Source of the DNA: Pseudomaricurvus albidus
GTDB taxonomy: Bacteria > Pseudomonadota > Gammaproteobacteria > Pseudomonadales > Cellvibrionaceae
Assembly (NCBI RefSeq): GCF_018863235.1
Contig: NZ_JAHKRS010000012.1
Coordinates: forward strand, 1 to 64,000
Length of the DNA: 64,000 nucleotides
Direction of reading: 5' to 3'
Shown here: piece after piece, positions 56,552 through 64,000 of the stretch
How the letters are laid out: the number at the start of each line of letters is the position of its first letter
Position numbering within the stretch: position 1 is the first letter of the stretch
Position numbers and translations under genes: made by a program
The notes under the pieces: model-generated
Seen by the model: only the letters and a program-made list of their open reading frames with translations
Databases searched by the model: none
What the model was told of the DNA's origin: nothing

Positions 56552-57997
56552 TTGATTAGACGTACCAAGATAGTTGCCACCCTGGGGCCGGCAACAGATT
56601 CGCCTGAAGTATTGGAGAAGTTGATCCATGCCGGCGTGAACGTTGTGCGATTGAATTTTTCTCACGGTTCGCCAGAAGATCACAAGGCTCGTGCACGGAT
56701 GGTCAGGGCGCTGGCCGATAAGTACCAGCGTACCGTAGCAGTACTTGGTGATCTGCAAGGGCCTAAAATTCGTGTGGCCCGATTTGCCGAAGGCGCCATT
56801 GAACTGTCTTTAGGCGACGATTTCTATCTGGATGCATCGCTTGACCGTGAAGCCGGTAACCATATGGAAGTGGGGATTGATTATCCCCAGCTCCCTGAGG
56901 ATGTAGTTGCCGGTGATCGTTTATTGCTGGACGATGGCCGGGTTGTTCTTGAGGTCACCGGAGTGGAAGGCCCTCGCATTGCGACCAAGGTGGTGGTGGC
57001 GGGCAGGTTATCGAATAACAAGGGTATTAACCGTGAAGGCGGGGGCTTGTCAGCCGATGCATTGACCGAAAAGGATTTTCGCGATATTGAGCTGGCGGCC
57101 GAGCTGGAAGTTGATTACCTTGCCGTCTCGTTTGTCCGTTGTGGAGCCGATCTGCATAAAGCACGTGAGCTTTTGCATAAGGCCGGTGGCAGTGCAGGCC
57201 TGGTAGCCAAAGTTGAGCGAGCCGAAGCCGTGTTGCCAGAGGCTCTGGATGACATCATTCAGGCGTCGGATGCCGTAATGGTTGCCCGTGGTGATTTGGG
57301 TGTCGAAATTGGCGATGCTGCACTGGTGGCAGTGCAAAAACGAATGATTACTCGCGCCCAGGCTCTGAACAAACCGGTAATTACTGCTACCCAGATGATG
57401 GAGTCTATGATCGAAAGCCCGCTGCCGACCCGGGCAGAGGTTTTCGATGTGGCGAATGCTGTGCTGGATGGTACCGATGCGGTGATGTTGAGTGCCGAAA
57501 CCGCAGCCGGCAGCTTTCCAGTGGAAGCCGTGGAAGCTATGGATCGTGTTATCCGGGGAGCGGAAAAACAACCCTCAGCCATGATTTCCAAGCATCGCTT
57601 GCACGAAAGTTTCGATAATATTGATGAGACCATTGCCCTGGCGGCAATGTATACGGCCAATCACCTGGAAGGGGTGAAAGCCATTATCAGTTTTACGGAA
57701 ACCGGACGTACACCGCTGTACATGACCCGCATTGATTCAGGCTTGTCTGTCTTTGCTTTTACCGACCATAAGCGCACGGAAAGTCGGCTGGCGTTGTATC
57801 GCAGCGTGGTACCCGTAACCTTCGACACCTCAAGCATTGCACCTGAACAGCTGAATCAGGCCGTTGTGGATGAGTTGGTAAGACGTGAAGTGGTTACCCA
57901 AGGTGACTTGGTGATCATTTCCAAAGGGGACTTTCTGAACGTCCATGGCGGGACGAACACGATGAAAATTGTTCGCGTTGGGGACATGATTCGATAA
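56552..57997 (+). CDS. pyk: Pyruvate kinase
   Basis: Makes pyruvate and ATP from phosphoenolpyruvate. A 481-residue enzyme starting at TTG 56552, with AAGGA 6 nt upstream; no nearby ATG fits the conserved N-terminus [19 protein letters not shown]. Signatures are [40 protein letters not shown] and TATQMMESM, with a C-terminal domain from about residue 350. It completes the lower ED route. 254 nt separate it from gap; no known element was seen there. Confidence 0.97.
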   Translation: MIRRTKIVATLGPATDSPEVLEKLIHAGVNVVRLNFSHGSPEDHKARARMVRALADKYQRTVAVLGDLQGPKIRVARFAEGAIELSLGDDFYLDASLDREAGNHMEVGIDYPQLPEDVVAGDRLLLDDGRVVLEVTGVEGPRIATKVVVAGRLSNNKGINREGGGLSADALTEKDFRDIELAAELEVDYLAVSFVRCGADLHKARELLHKAGGSAGLVAKVERAEAVLPEALDDIIQASDAVMVARGDLGVEIGDAALVAVQKRMITRAQALNKPVITATQMMESMIESPLPTRAEVFDVANAVLDGTDAVMLSAETAAGSFPVEAVEAMDRVIRGAEKQPSAMISKHRLHESFDNIDETIALAAMYTANHLEGVKAIISFTETGRTPLYMTRIDSGLSVFAFTDHKRTESRLALYRSVVPVTFDTSSIAPEQLNQAVVDELVRREVVTQGDLVIISKGDFLNVHGGTNTMKIVRVGDMIR

Positions 57998-58055
57998 TCG
58001 GTTCGGTGTGATCCAATTGAAGAAACCAGCCTGCAGATATTGTCTGGAGATTCCC

Positions 58056-58083
58056 AAAGCCCATCAGTGATGGGCTTTTTTAC
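58056..58083 (+). terminator. pyk terminator
   Basis: AAAGCCCATCA and TGATGGGCTTT form a long perfect stem with a minimal loop, followed by a T tract, 59 nt after the stop. Confidence 0.85.
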
Positions 58084-58327
58084 TCTCTTTCCAGCGCATC
58101 GACAGTCTCGGCAAACCCGAAGAACGGGTTGAATGACTTCAAAAGTAGAGTGTATAGCCTTATGGGTGGCCGGGGTTTGGCCTTTAATGACTTTAATTTG
58201 CTCGTTTGTGTATCTGAGGCAGGCGGCAACGGTGTCACTTACGGTAGACTGGCTGCATAACCTGTACAAATAGTGATCCAAATCGGGTAGAATACCCGCC
58301 ACGGAAACAAGGCTGATTTTAATAACC
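58084..58327. other. Unassigned segment between two terminators, possible sRNA
   Basis: No supported protein. A TAGAAT -10-like element near 58288 precedes a short stretch that runs into the 58328-58360 terminator, which would allow a small RNA of about 65 nt. A minus-strand frame also crosses this segment (about 57856-58368) but continues into antisense pyk and has no family features. Evidence is weak either way. Confidence 0.2.
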
Positions 58328-58360
58328 AAAAAAGCCCACCATAAAGTTGTGGGCTTTTTT
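58328..58360 (+). terminator. Bidirectional terminator-like hairpin
   Basis: AAAAAAGCCCAC and GTGGGCTTTTTT form a 12-bp perfect stem with a loop of about 9 nt. T runs exist on both strands. No annotated gene ends directly before it on the plus strand. Confidence 0.8.
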
Positions 58361-58420
58361 GTGTCCAAAATTCAAGACCCTGCTGGTAGTTTGTTTGCAA
58401 GAATTGTTCAGGAGCCAAAA

Positions 58421-58531
58421 ATGCGTAAGGTTGTAAAACTCGTGATTTTTAACCACCGGGTGGTCACTAAAGGGAAGATCGGTGGGAGGATGAATCTTGA
58501 AGGCCAGCGTTCAGGAGCTTTTTGGTTCTAG
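58421..58531 (+). CDS. Candidate 36-residue basic small protein
   Basis: An ATG-started frame of 36 codons (MRKVVKLVIFNHRVV at the start, GAFWF at the end), rich in lysine and arginine, with AGGAG 6 nt before the ATG. It lies between two strong terminators (58328-58360 and 58592-58626), so it would form its own transcript unit. No family recognised; chance remains possible. Confidence 0.3.
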   Translation: MRKVVKLVIFNHRVVTKGKIGGRMNLEGQRSGAFWF

Positions 58532-58591
58532 CCGTCTTGTTTGAGGTACATATCTATCTCAAAAGAGCTGAACGTTGACATACAGTAAAAT

Positions 58592-58626
58592 AAAAAAAGC
58601 GAGGGCGTAAGCACCTCGCTTTTTTA
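58592..58626. terminator. Bidirectional terminator before the barrel protein gene
   Basis: AAAAAAAGCGAGG and CCTCGCTTTTTT are perfect arms around GCGTAAGCA. T runs on both strands allow it to end the minus-strand outer-membrane protein gene (stop 35 nt away) and any plus-strand transcript from the small ORF. Confidence 0.85.
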
Positions 58627-58660
58627 TGGTGTCTGCATTCAGAGATTTCGCAGAGCTTTC

Positions 58661-59230
58661 TTAAAATGTATAGGCGGCACCGACAGAGAAGTAGTCGATA
58701 TCCCCGTCATCCAGATCAAACATTTCATATTCACCACGGATGGCGAAAGAGCCGAGCTGGAACTTCATTCCGATTCCATACATAGGGTCTGTACCTGATT
58801 CCGAGTCATCAAAGCCCAAACCGTCTACGTCACCATCCCAGTCGATAACACCCAGTTTTCCAAAAACGCCTATGGGCCCAAAGTTAAAGCCCACCAAGCC
58901 GGCTGCGCTCCAGCCAGTGGTGTCAATATCAACACCTTTGATGTTGTTGATTTCACCATTTTGAGAGCCAAAATCGATATAAGAGCCTTCTACAGCCAAA
59001 TCTATCAGGGGAAGCAAGCCAAAGTTATAGCCAATAAAAGCCTTGTAAGCGGTGTCATCGTCATTGATATCAACTTCAATATTTCCGAATTCCGGAAAAT
59101 CATTGGAGTAATCCACATCGGCCTGGCCAACGGAGCCACCGATATAAATCCCGCTGTCTTTGCCTGCGTAAGCCATTCCTGCTGAACATGCCAGAGCAGT
59201 AGCAGATAGAAGAGTGAGTAAGCGTTTCAT
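58661..59230 (-). CDS. Outer-membrane beta-barrel protein (OmpA-like fold)
   Basis: A 189-residue protein with a signal peptide ending AMAYA (residue 22) and alternating amphipathic strands with Asp-rich turns. Motifs such as IYIGGSVGQADVDY, AFIGYNFGLLPLIDLAVEGSYIDF (in two halves) and a terminal VGAAYTF with the C-terminal Phe needed by the BAM complex place it among small eight-stranded porin-family barrels. A specific role is not inferable; such proteins include adhesins and envelope-stability factors. Confidence 0.85.
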   Translation of the reverse strand: MKRLLTLLSATALACSAGMAYAGKDSGIYIGGSVGQADVDYSNDFPEFGNIEVDINDDDTAYKAFIGYNFGLLPLIDLAVEGSYIDFGSQNGEINNIKGVDIDTTGWSAAGLVGFNFGPIGVFGKLGVIDWDGDVDGLGFDDSESGTDPMYGIGMKFQLGSFAIRGEYEMFDLDDGDIDYFSVGAAYTF

Positions 59231-59584
59231 TCTTGTCGCCTCAATAATACTTTAAGGTAGGGGTTAATACTTGGATGCTAAAAGGAGTCCCAGAATATTT
59301 TATGGTTGTAGCCGGGGTGCCAGTGGTTGCCCGGACGGTTTCATGGTAAATCCTGCCAGCAGACTGAATCACTCGATGTCCTGTGGTTCCAAGAGTAACA
59401 ACGATCCTGGAAGTGACATTGGTTGTAGAAGTGACAATAAGTCTCTCATTGAAAATAGACACCTTTTATAAATATGTCTATAAATGGCACGACTATTATC
59501 TTCAGGTTGAGACTTGGGTCATTTTGTCATCTATTTCGAGGGTGATTTGATAGACTATCCCAAACTCTGGGTGTTAAAGCGAAG
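59231..59584. other. Non-coding gap with operator-like inverted repeat
   Basis: 354 nt between the barrel gene start and the XRE gene end. ATAGACA (59455-59461) and TGTCTAT (59475-59481) are perfect 7-bp arms with a 13-nt spacer. The minus-strand frame 59241-59462 lacks a ribosome site and family features. The region probably holds the barrel gene promoter. Confidence 0.4.
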
Positions 59585-60454
59585 TTAGCGTTCCAGAGAG
59601 TAAGTGTGGAGTAAAGGGTGGCTGTGGATCGCTAAATCGGAGAATTTCCCCCAAAAAGCCTCTGTGGCAGGATTGAGTGGAAAAAATGAGTGCAGCTGTA
59701 ACTCGCCAATGGCTGCATTGCGTTCCGGTTCTATGCCGGTCACTAACGTTCGGCTGGCAAAGATTTCTTCATGCTCTGTTGTCTGATATTGAATGTCGTA
59801 GAGGGACAGGCTGTGCGCCCCCATGGCACGTTTGGCCCAGTTTGCCGGCAACCCGGGGTATGCCTGAAGCCAGGTGCTGAGTTCTGCAAGTTTGGGGTTT
59901 CCGGTCAGCAGGTGCTGTTCCTTGATACGCAACAGTAAAAAACAGGCCAGATCTTCCCAGTTGGCAATGTGTTGTCTTAATCCCGCCTCAGAAAAGTAGA
60001 AATCGAACAGGTTGGCTCCCGGTTGGTTAAACTTTTCCTCCAGGCCTGCAAACTGGACCATTGCCAACCAACTGCGGTTGCACAATAAAACATCCCCTAC
60101 GCTGTTCAGGATCAGCGCGGGGTAGGGATCGTGCTTTTTCAGCATCATGCCAAGGCTGCTTTTCAAGGCTCTGTTTTCGGCGGCATGCAAGTTTAATGGT
60201 GAAGGTTCGTGAGTGAAACCGGTGGAAATCAACAGGGTGCCAGTGTCTCTTTCTCCCAATTGCAATGCTTCTGCCAGCCGTAAAACCATTTCACGAGTGG
60301 GGTTGGAACGACCCGTTTCAAGAAAACTGATGTGGCGGGGCGCGGCTTCTACTCTGTCAGCCAGTTGAGCTTGGGACAGTCCCTGGGTTGTACGCCAGAA
60401 GCGCACCAATTGTCCAAACGCATTCTCACTGGGTAGTGGCAATGCGGCGGACAT
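59585..60454 (-). CDS. XRE-type regulator with MmyB-like ligand domain
   Basis: A 289-residue regulator. The N-terminal helix-turn-helix (about residues 10-65, WRTTQGLSQAQLADRVEAAP, then SFLETGRSNPTREMV) is followed by an MmyB-like/MLTR domain from about residue 95 (LKKHDPYPALILNSVGDVLL, then NLFDFYF). This class senses small ligands such as fatty acids and usually controls a nearby oxidoreductase or transport gene. It is divergent from the glycosyltransferase gene with a 269-nt gap and could regulate that cluster; this is inference. Confidence 0.88.
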   Translation of the reverse strand: MSAALPLPSENAFGQLVRFWRTTQGLSQAQLADRVEAAPRHISFLETGRSNPTREMVLRLAEALQLGERDTGTLLISTGFTHEPSPLNLHAAENRALKSSLGMMLKKHDPYPALILNSVGDVLLCNRSWLAMVQFAGLEEKFNQPGANLFDFYFSEAGLRQHIANWEDLACFLLLRIKEQHLLTGNPKLAELSTWLQAYPGLPANWAKRAMGAHSLSLYDIQYQTTEHEEIFASRTLVTGIEPERNAAIGELQLHSFFPLNPATEAFWGKFSDLAIHSHPLLHTYSLER

Positions 60455-60723
60455 TTCAGTTTTGCCCGTTTTGTTGGACGAATCTTTGATAACAATTATC
60501 CCGGCAGGTTGTTTTTTAAACGATGCTTATTTAGGCGACGTTGATTGGAGTCTGGAGTGTCAATTGAAAACGGCGTCTGTTTGAAAAAACCGTTTGGTTT
60601 GGATGCATAGTCTCGCGATGCTTCCCTGTGAGGTAATTGCTGCTGATTATAGGCTGTGTCAAACTGAGGCTCAATCGTCATATGACAGACCTAGGGAATG
60701 GGCTTGGCCCATAAAATTGCCCA

Positions 60724-62085
60724 ATGACAGCACCAGAAGAAATACCAGAAAGTTTGTTGTTGAACTCCGAAAAACCTTTAAACATCTGTCTGCTGGGTTA
60801 CCGCAGCCACCCGTTTGTTGGGGGGCAGGGTGTGTACCTCAATTACCTGAGTAAGGCGTTGGTGGATCTCGGACATCGTGTAGACGTTATGTCAGGTCCA
60901 CCCTATCCACAGCTTGACCCGCGAGTCACTTTGATCAAAGTGCCCAGTCTGGATCTGTTTGAAGCTCCAAACCATGTTACAGCTCTACGCCCCAGGCATC
61001 TCACATCATGGTCGGATTTCTTCGAATGGTGGTCGATGCTCACGGGAGGTTTTGCCGAGCCTTATACCTTTAGCCGTCGGGTTGCCAAGCTGATGAAGCA
61101 GCGTGGCCAGCAATACGATATCGTGCACGACAATCAATGTTTGGGATACGGCCTGCTGGAACTGCAAAAACGAGGCATTCCAACGGTGGCGACAGTCCAT
61201 CATCCGATTACTCGGGATTTGAAACTCGCTCTGGATGCTGCACCCAACTGGCGGCATCGCCTGCTGGTTCGACGCTGGCACTCGTTTTTGGGCATGCAGA
61301 AAAAAGTTGTGCAGCAGTTGAAACACATTGTCACGGTATCTGCCTGCTCACGAAATGACATTGCCGAAGCCTTTGAGCGACCAGTGGACACCATCAGTCT
61401 GATTCACAACGGTATTGATACTGACACGTTTCAGCCAAGGCCACATATCAGAGCCAAACCCTACCGGGTAATGACGACAGCATCGGCTGATCAACCTTTA
61501 AAGGGGCTGCGTTATCTTTTGGAAGCTGTGGCAGAACTGAAGTCGCGTTTCCCTGAGATTGAACTATTGGTTGTTGGCAAGTTGAAAGAAGGCGGCCAAA
61601 CCGAAAAACTGTTGGCCAAACTGGATCTGAAAGACAGTGTTCAATTTGTCTCGGGGATTAGTACAGAGGCTCTGGTGGATCATTACTCAGAGGCTTCTGT
61701 TGTGGTATCTCCTTCTCTTTATGAGGGCTTTGGCTTGCCCGCAGGAGAGGCAATGGCCTGTGGCTGTGCGGTGATATCATCCGATGGCGGGGCTCTGCCC
61801 GAAGTGGTTGGTGATGCTGGTTTGGTGGTTCCCGCCGGACACAGTCGTGAATTAGCCAAAGCCCTGGAAAGAGTGTTATCTGACGATGGCCTGAGAAAAT
61901 CCATGCAACTGAAAGGGCGGCAGCGCATTCTTGAGCAGTTTTGCTGGAAGGTCGCTGCTCGTGAGTTCACTGAGTATTACCATCGAATTCTTGGGACATC
62001 AGGAACTGATAACGCTGCTTCGGAAGTTGATCTACCAGTTAAACCATTGAATGCTGAAGGAGGACTGGTTCGTGCAGACCATTGA
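60724..62085 (+). CDS. Glycosyltransferase family 4 protein
   Basis: A 453-residue GT-B glycosyltransferase. The N-terminal acceptor domain starts NICLLGYRSHPFVGGQGVYL, and the C-terminal nucleotide-sugar domain has TASADQPLKGLRYLLEAV, LLVVGKLKEGG and the ExxxxxxxE pattern in LYEGFGLPAGEAMACG. Retaining GT4 chemistry is expected; donor and acceptor are unknown. No strong ribosome site is seen before the ATG. It overlaps the methyltransferase gene, and a toroid-fold gene follows, so it belongs to one operon. Confidence 0.92.
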   Translation: MTAPEEIPESLLLNSEKPLNICLLGYRSHPFVGGQGVYLNYLSKALVDLGHRVDVMSGPPYPQLDPRVTLIKVPSLDLFEAPNHVTALRPRHLTSWSDFFEWWSMLTGGFAEPYTFSRRVAKLMKQRGQQYDIVHDNQCLGYGLLELQKRGIPTVATVHHPITRDLKLALDAAPNWRHRLLVRRWHSFLGMQKKVVQQLKHIVTVSACSRNDIAEAFERPVDTISLIHNGIDTDTFQPRPHIRAKPYRVMTTASADQPLKGLRYLLEAVAELKSRFPEIELLVVGKLKEGGQTEKLLAKLDLKDSVQFVSGISTEALVDHYSEASVVVSPSLYEGFGLPAGEAMACGCAVISSDGGALPEVVGDAGLVVPAGHSRELAKALERVLSDDGLRKSMQLKGRQRILEQFCWKVAAREFTEYYHRILGTSGTDNAASEVDLPVKPLNAEGGLVRADH

Positions 62086-62788
62086 TTTTGATCGTCTTCA
62101 GTTGCGCAGCGGAGACCGCATACTTGACGTGGGGTGTGGCGAGGGACGTCATACCATTGGTGCGTATCTCAGCGCCAATGTTGACGCCATCGGGGTAGAC
62201 TTGAGTGAGAAAGACCTGCAGACCGCGAAAGAGCGCTCTGCGGATTTTGAAGAGAAAGGTAATTCTCTCAAAAGCCTGACGTTTCAAAAAGCCGATGCAC
62301 TGGCGTTGCCTTTTGCTGATAACAGTTTTGACAAGGTCATTTGTTCAGAAGTATTGGAGCACATCCCAGATTATCAGGGCGTGTTGGCTGAAATTAACCG
62401 TGTGTTAAAGCCCGACGGGTTATTGGCAGTCAGTGTTCCCCGTGCCTGGCCGGAAGAGATTTGCTGGCGCTTGAGTAAGGCTTATCGAAAGGTTGAGGGT
62501 GGGCACATCCGTATTTTTAACGCCACCCAGCTGCGCAACGATGTGGAAGACTTGGGGTGGAAACGCTATTCACGCCATTGGGCACATGCCTTGCATGCCC
62601 CGTTCTGGTGGTTGAAATGCTGGTATTGGGAGAAAGAAGACGCCAGATTGGTGCAGTGGTACCACAGTTTTTTGGTCTGGGATTTGATGAAGCGCCCGTG
62701 GCTGACACGCAGTCTGGAATGGCTCCTGAATCCGGTGATGGGAAAGAGCGTCGTTATGTATTTTGAGCGGGGAAAAGATCTTGATTAA
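62072..62788 (+). CDS. Class I SAM-dependent methyltransferase
   Basis: A 238-residue methyltransferase of the Methyltransf_11/UbiE-like type. Motif I is ILDVGCGEGRHT, followed by ADALALPFADNSFDKVICSE and LAEINRVLKPDGLLAVSVP. I prefer GTG 62072 because AAGGAGGA (62057-62064) lies 7 nt upstream; the ATG at 62051 is before that site. The gene overlaps the glycosyltransferase gene by 14 nt. The substrate, perhaps a glycosylated lipid or small molecule made by this cluster, is unknown. Confidence 0.9.
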   Translation: MQTIDFDRLQLRSGDRILDVGCGEGRHTIGAYLSANVDAIGVDLSEKDLQTAKERSADFEEKGNSLKSLTFQKADALALPFADNSFDKVICSEVLEHIPDYQGVLAEINRVLKPDGLLAVSVPRAWPEEICWRLSKAYRKVEGGHIRIFNATQLRNDVEDLGWKRYSRHWAHALHAPFWWLKCWYWEKEDARLVQWYHSFLVWDLMKRPWLTRSLEWLLNPVMGKSVVMYFERGKDLD

Positions 62789-62811
62789 TCACCACAGGAG
62801 CGGATTGCGTT

Positions 62812-63891
62812 ATGGATAGCCTGCTGCTCAGTAAGGGCATATTTCCGCAAAAGTTTCTGCGTAAAACAGTGGATTATATTCTATCTGTGCAGAGAGAAGA
62901 CGGTTGTATACCCTGGTTTGAAGGGGGAAAGGCTGACCCCTGGGATCATACCGAAGCCGCCATGGGGCTCAGTATTGCCGGAGAGTATGCCGCAGCTGAA
63001 AAAGCCTATGAGTGGCTGCAAGGCACACAGTTGCAAGACGGCAGCTGGTATGCCAATTATCAGGATGGAATGCCTCTTTACTGTGATAAACGGGAAACCA
63101 ACTTTATTGCCTACGTTGCGACTGGTGTTTGGCATCACTACCTGATTTCCTCCAATCGCGACTTTCTGGCGCGTAGCTGGCCCATGGTTGAAAAAGCCAT
63201 TGAATTTGTTTTACGGCATCAGTCTCCCACCGGGGAAATCTACTGGGCCGTCAGTGAAGACGGAAAGCCGCTTAAAGATGCGTTGGTCACCGGATGTTCT
63301 TCTATTTATAAAAGTCTGGAATGTGCAGTAAACATTGCTGTTGTGCTTAAAAAAGATAAAACCCATTGGCGCAAAGGCTATTCCAGTTTGGGTAATACCC
63401 TTCATCATCATCCAGAATGTTTTGATCGCACCTGGGAAAGCAAAGAACGTTATTCAATGGATTGGTTTTACCCAATTCTGGCGGGTGTCTATAAAGGCAA
63501 ACAGGCAAAGGATAGGATCCAGCAACGCTGGGATACCTTTGTGAAAAAAGATATGGGGTGTTTGTGTGTCAGTGACGAACCGTGGGTCACTGTCGCAGAG
63601 TCCTGTGAATTGACCATGGCTTTGCTGGCGGCTGGCGAACACGCCAAAGCGATCCGTTTGTACGGCTGGTTGCATCAGTGGCGGGACGGTGAAGACGGCG
63701 GTTACTGGACAGGTTATCAATATGTAGAAAATATAATCTGGCCGGAGGAAAAAACCACCTGGACGGCAGGAGCGATTCTGTTGGCAGCAGATGCGATTAC
63801 CGAACATACACCCGCAGCGAAGTTATTTTTGGAAAATCGATTGTTGTCTGAAATGGACGAAGCAGAAAGTTCGCAGGAGGTCAGGGCGTAA
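62812..63891 (+). CDS. Alpha/alpha-toroid protein (prenyltransferase-like annotation class)
   Basis: A 359-residue protein with repeated helical hairpins. Pieces such as YILSVQREDGCIPWF, DPWDHTEAAMGL, WLQGTQLQDGSWYANY and GWLHQWRDGEDGGYWTGYQY carry the Q..DG.W pattern of prenyltransferase/squalene-oxidase repeats and of (alpha/alpha)6 glycosidases. It has no signal peptide. The squalene-cyclase DxDD motif was not seen, so cyclase activity is not supported; a sugar-processing toroid enzyme is as likely. CAGGAG lies before the ATG, 23 nt after the methyltransferase gene. Confidence 0.75.
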   Translation: MDSLLLSKGIFPQKFLRKTVDYILSVQREDGCIPWFEGGKADPWDHTEAAMGLSIAGEYAAAEKAYEWLQGTQLQDGSWYANYQDGMPLYCDKRETNFIAYVATGVWHHYLISSNRDFLARSWPMVEKAIEFVLRHQSPTGEIYWAVSEDGKPLKDALVTGCSSIYKSLECAVNIAVVLKKDKTHWRKGYSSLGNTLHHHPECFDRTWESKERYSMDWFYPILAGVYKGKQAKDRIQQRWDTFVKKDMGCLCVSDEPWVTVAESCELTMALLAAGEHAKAIRLYGWLHQWRDGEDGGYWTGYQYVENIIWPEEKTTWTAGAILLAADAITEHTPAAKLFLENRLLSEMDEAESSQEVRA

Positions 63892-63926
63892 ACCGATTGT
63901 GAATTTTTTCTCACAACCGGTTTGCT
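63889..63926. terminator. Hairpin between convergent genes
   Basis: AACCG-ATTGTGA faces TCACAA-CCGGTT with a loop of about 8 nt and one mismatch or bulge. It begins at the stop codon of the toroid gene and ends just before the stop of the convergent minus-strand frame. T runs are weak. Confidence 0.5.
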
Positions 63927-63930
63927 GATT

Positions 63931-64000
63931 TCATTTTCGACGAAACAGCCCAAGAGTGTTTACTGTCGGCAGTTCTTCAAAAAGGCCTGAGGCTTTGGCG
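63931..64000 (-). CDS. C-terminal end of a convergent gene (partial)
   Basis: A minus-strand frame is open from the window edge and ends in TGA at 63931-63933; the last residues read GLFEELPTVNTLGLFRRK. The Leu-Phe-Arg-Arg-Lys ending and the position after a shared terminator hairpin look like a real gene end. Too little is visible for a family; a methyltransferase is only a guess. Confidence 0.45.
   Translation of the reverse strand, partial: AKASGLFEELPTVNTLGLFRRK

Noticed and set aside
57856-58368. 170-residue minus-strand frame across the pyk 3' end and the following gap
   Set aside because: Half of it is antisense to pyk, it crosses two strong terminators, and it matches no family I recognise. 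I considered an integrase remnant but found no supporting motif.
59241-59462. 73-residue minus-strand frame upstream of the barrel protein
   Set aside because: No ribosome site, Thr-rich low-information sequence, and it occupies the likely promoter of the barrel gene.
1-64000. CRISPR array, prophage, transposase or complete insertion sequence
   Set aside because: No regularly spaced repeats, phage structural genes, transposase motifs or terminal inverted repeats with target duplications were seen.

Overview
This 64 kb window is typical chromosome of a marine-type gammaproteobacterium, perhaps from or near Cellvibrionales; that placement is inference from gene content. It carries an Entner-Doudoroff (ED) glycolytic cluster under a HexR-like regulator, a PanP-type decarboxylase, two large TonB-dependent receptors, two RND efflux systems, CsrA, AlaS, LysC and one tRNA-Ser(GCT). 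Base composition looks near 50% GC except for one GC-rich block at about 26.7-30.6 kb. I see no CRISPR array, complete insertion sequence, prophage or rRNA.

Layout: 1-3251 is the 3' end of a large VCBS/RTX adhesin. 3315-7287 holds a YheT-like hydrolase, an M23 peptidase, a Trm112-like protein, a HIT protein and an SdiA-regulated-type protein. 7400-12265 is alaS, lysC, csrA and tRNA-Ser, followed by a tandem 142-bp duplication. 12584-19133 is a minus-strand run of LOG-like protein, beta-CASP metallo-hydrolase, Na/Pi cotransporter and phosphoketolase. 19277-26500 is a regulated catabolic block: AraC regulator, SDR, dihydroxyacetophenone-dioxygenase-like cupin, zinc-type dehydrogenase, TonB receptor and a second SDR. 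26642-31023 is an RND permease and adaptor of foreign composition, followed by a haem-motif DUF3365 protein. 31899-40986 holds an amidohydrolase, a TonB receptor and a divergent second RND adaptor and permease. 40978-46847 holds a CobW GTPase, a LysR regulator, the adhC-fghA formaldehyde detoxification pair and a PLP decarboxylase. 47045-57997 is the central carbon cluster pgi, hexR, zwf, pgl, edd, eda, gap, pyk. 58661-60454 has an outer-membrane barrel protein and an XRE/MmyB-like regulator. 60724-64000 is a GT4 glycosyltransferase, a methyltransferase, an alpha/alpha-toroid protein and the tail of a convergent gene.

Working together: zwf-pgl-edd-eda-gap-pyk with pgi gives a full route from glucose-6-phosphate to pyruvate. 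The pgi and hexR/zwf promoters carry the same pair of 17-bp palindromes at nearly the same spacing, best read as HexR operators. The phosphoketolase operon would split sugar phosphates to acetyl phosphate using inorganic phosphate, and its next gene is a phosphate transporter. The most distinctive signals are the paired operators, the composition break inside the first RND adaptor gene, the cupin/SDR/TonB block, the terminal GT4-methyltransferase-toroid cluster, and small unlisted ORFs before zwf and after pyk.
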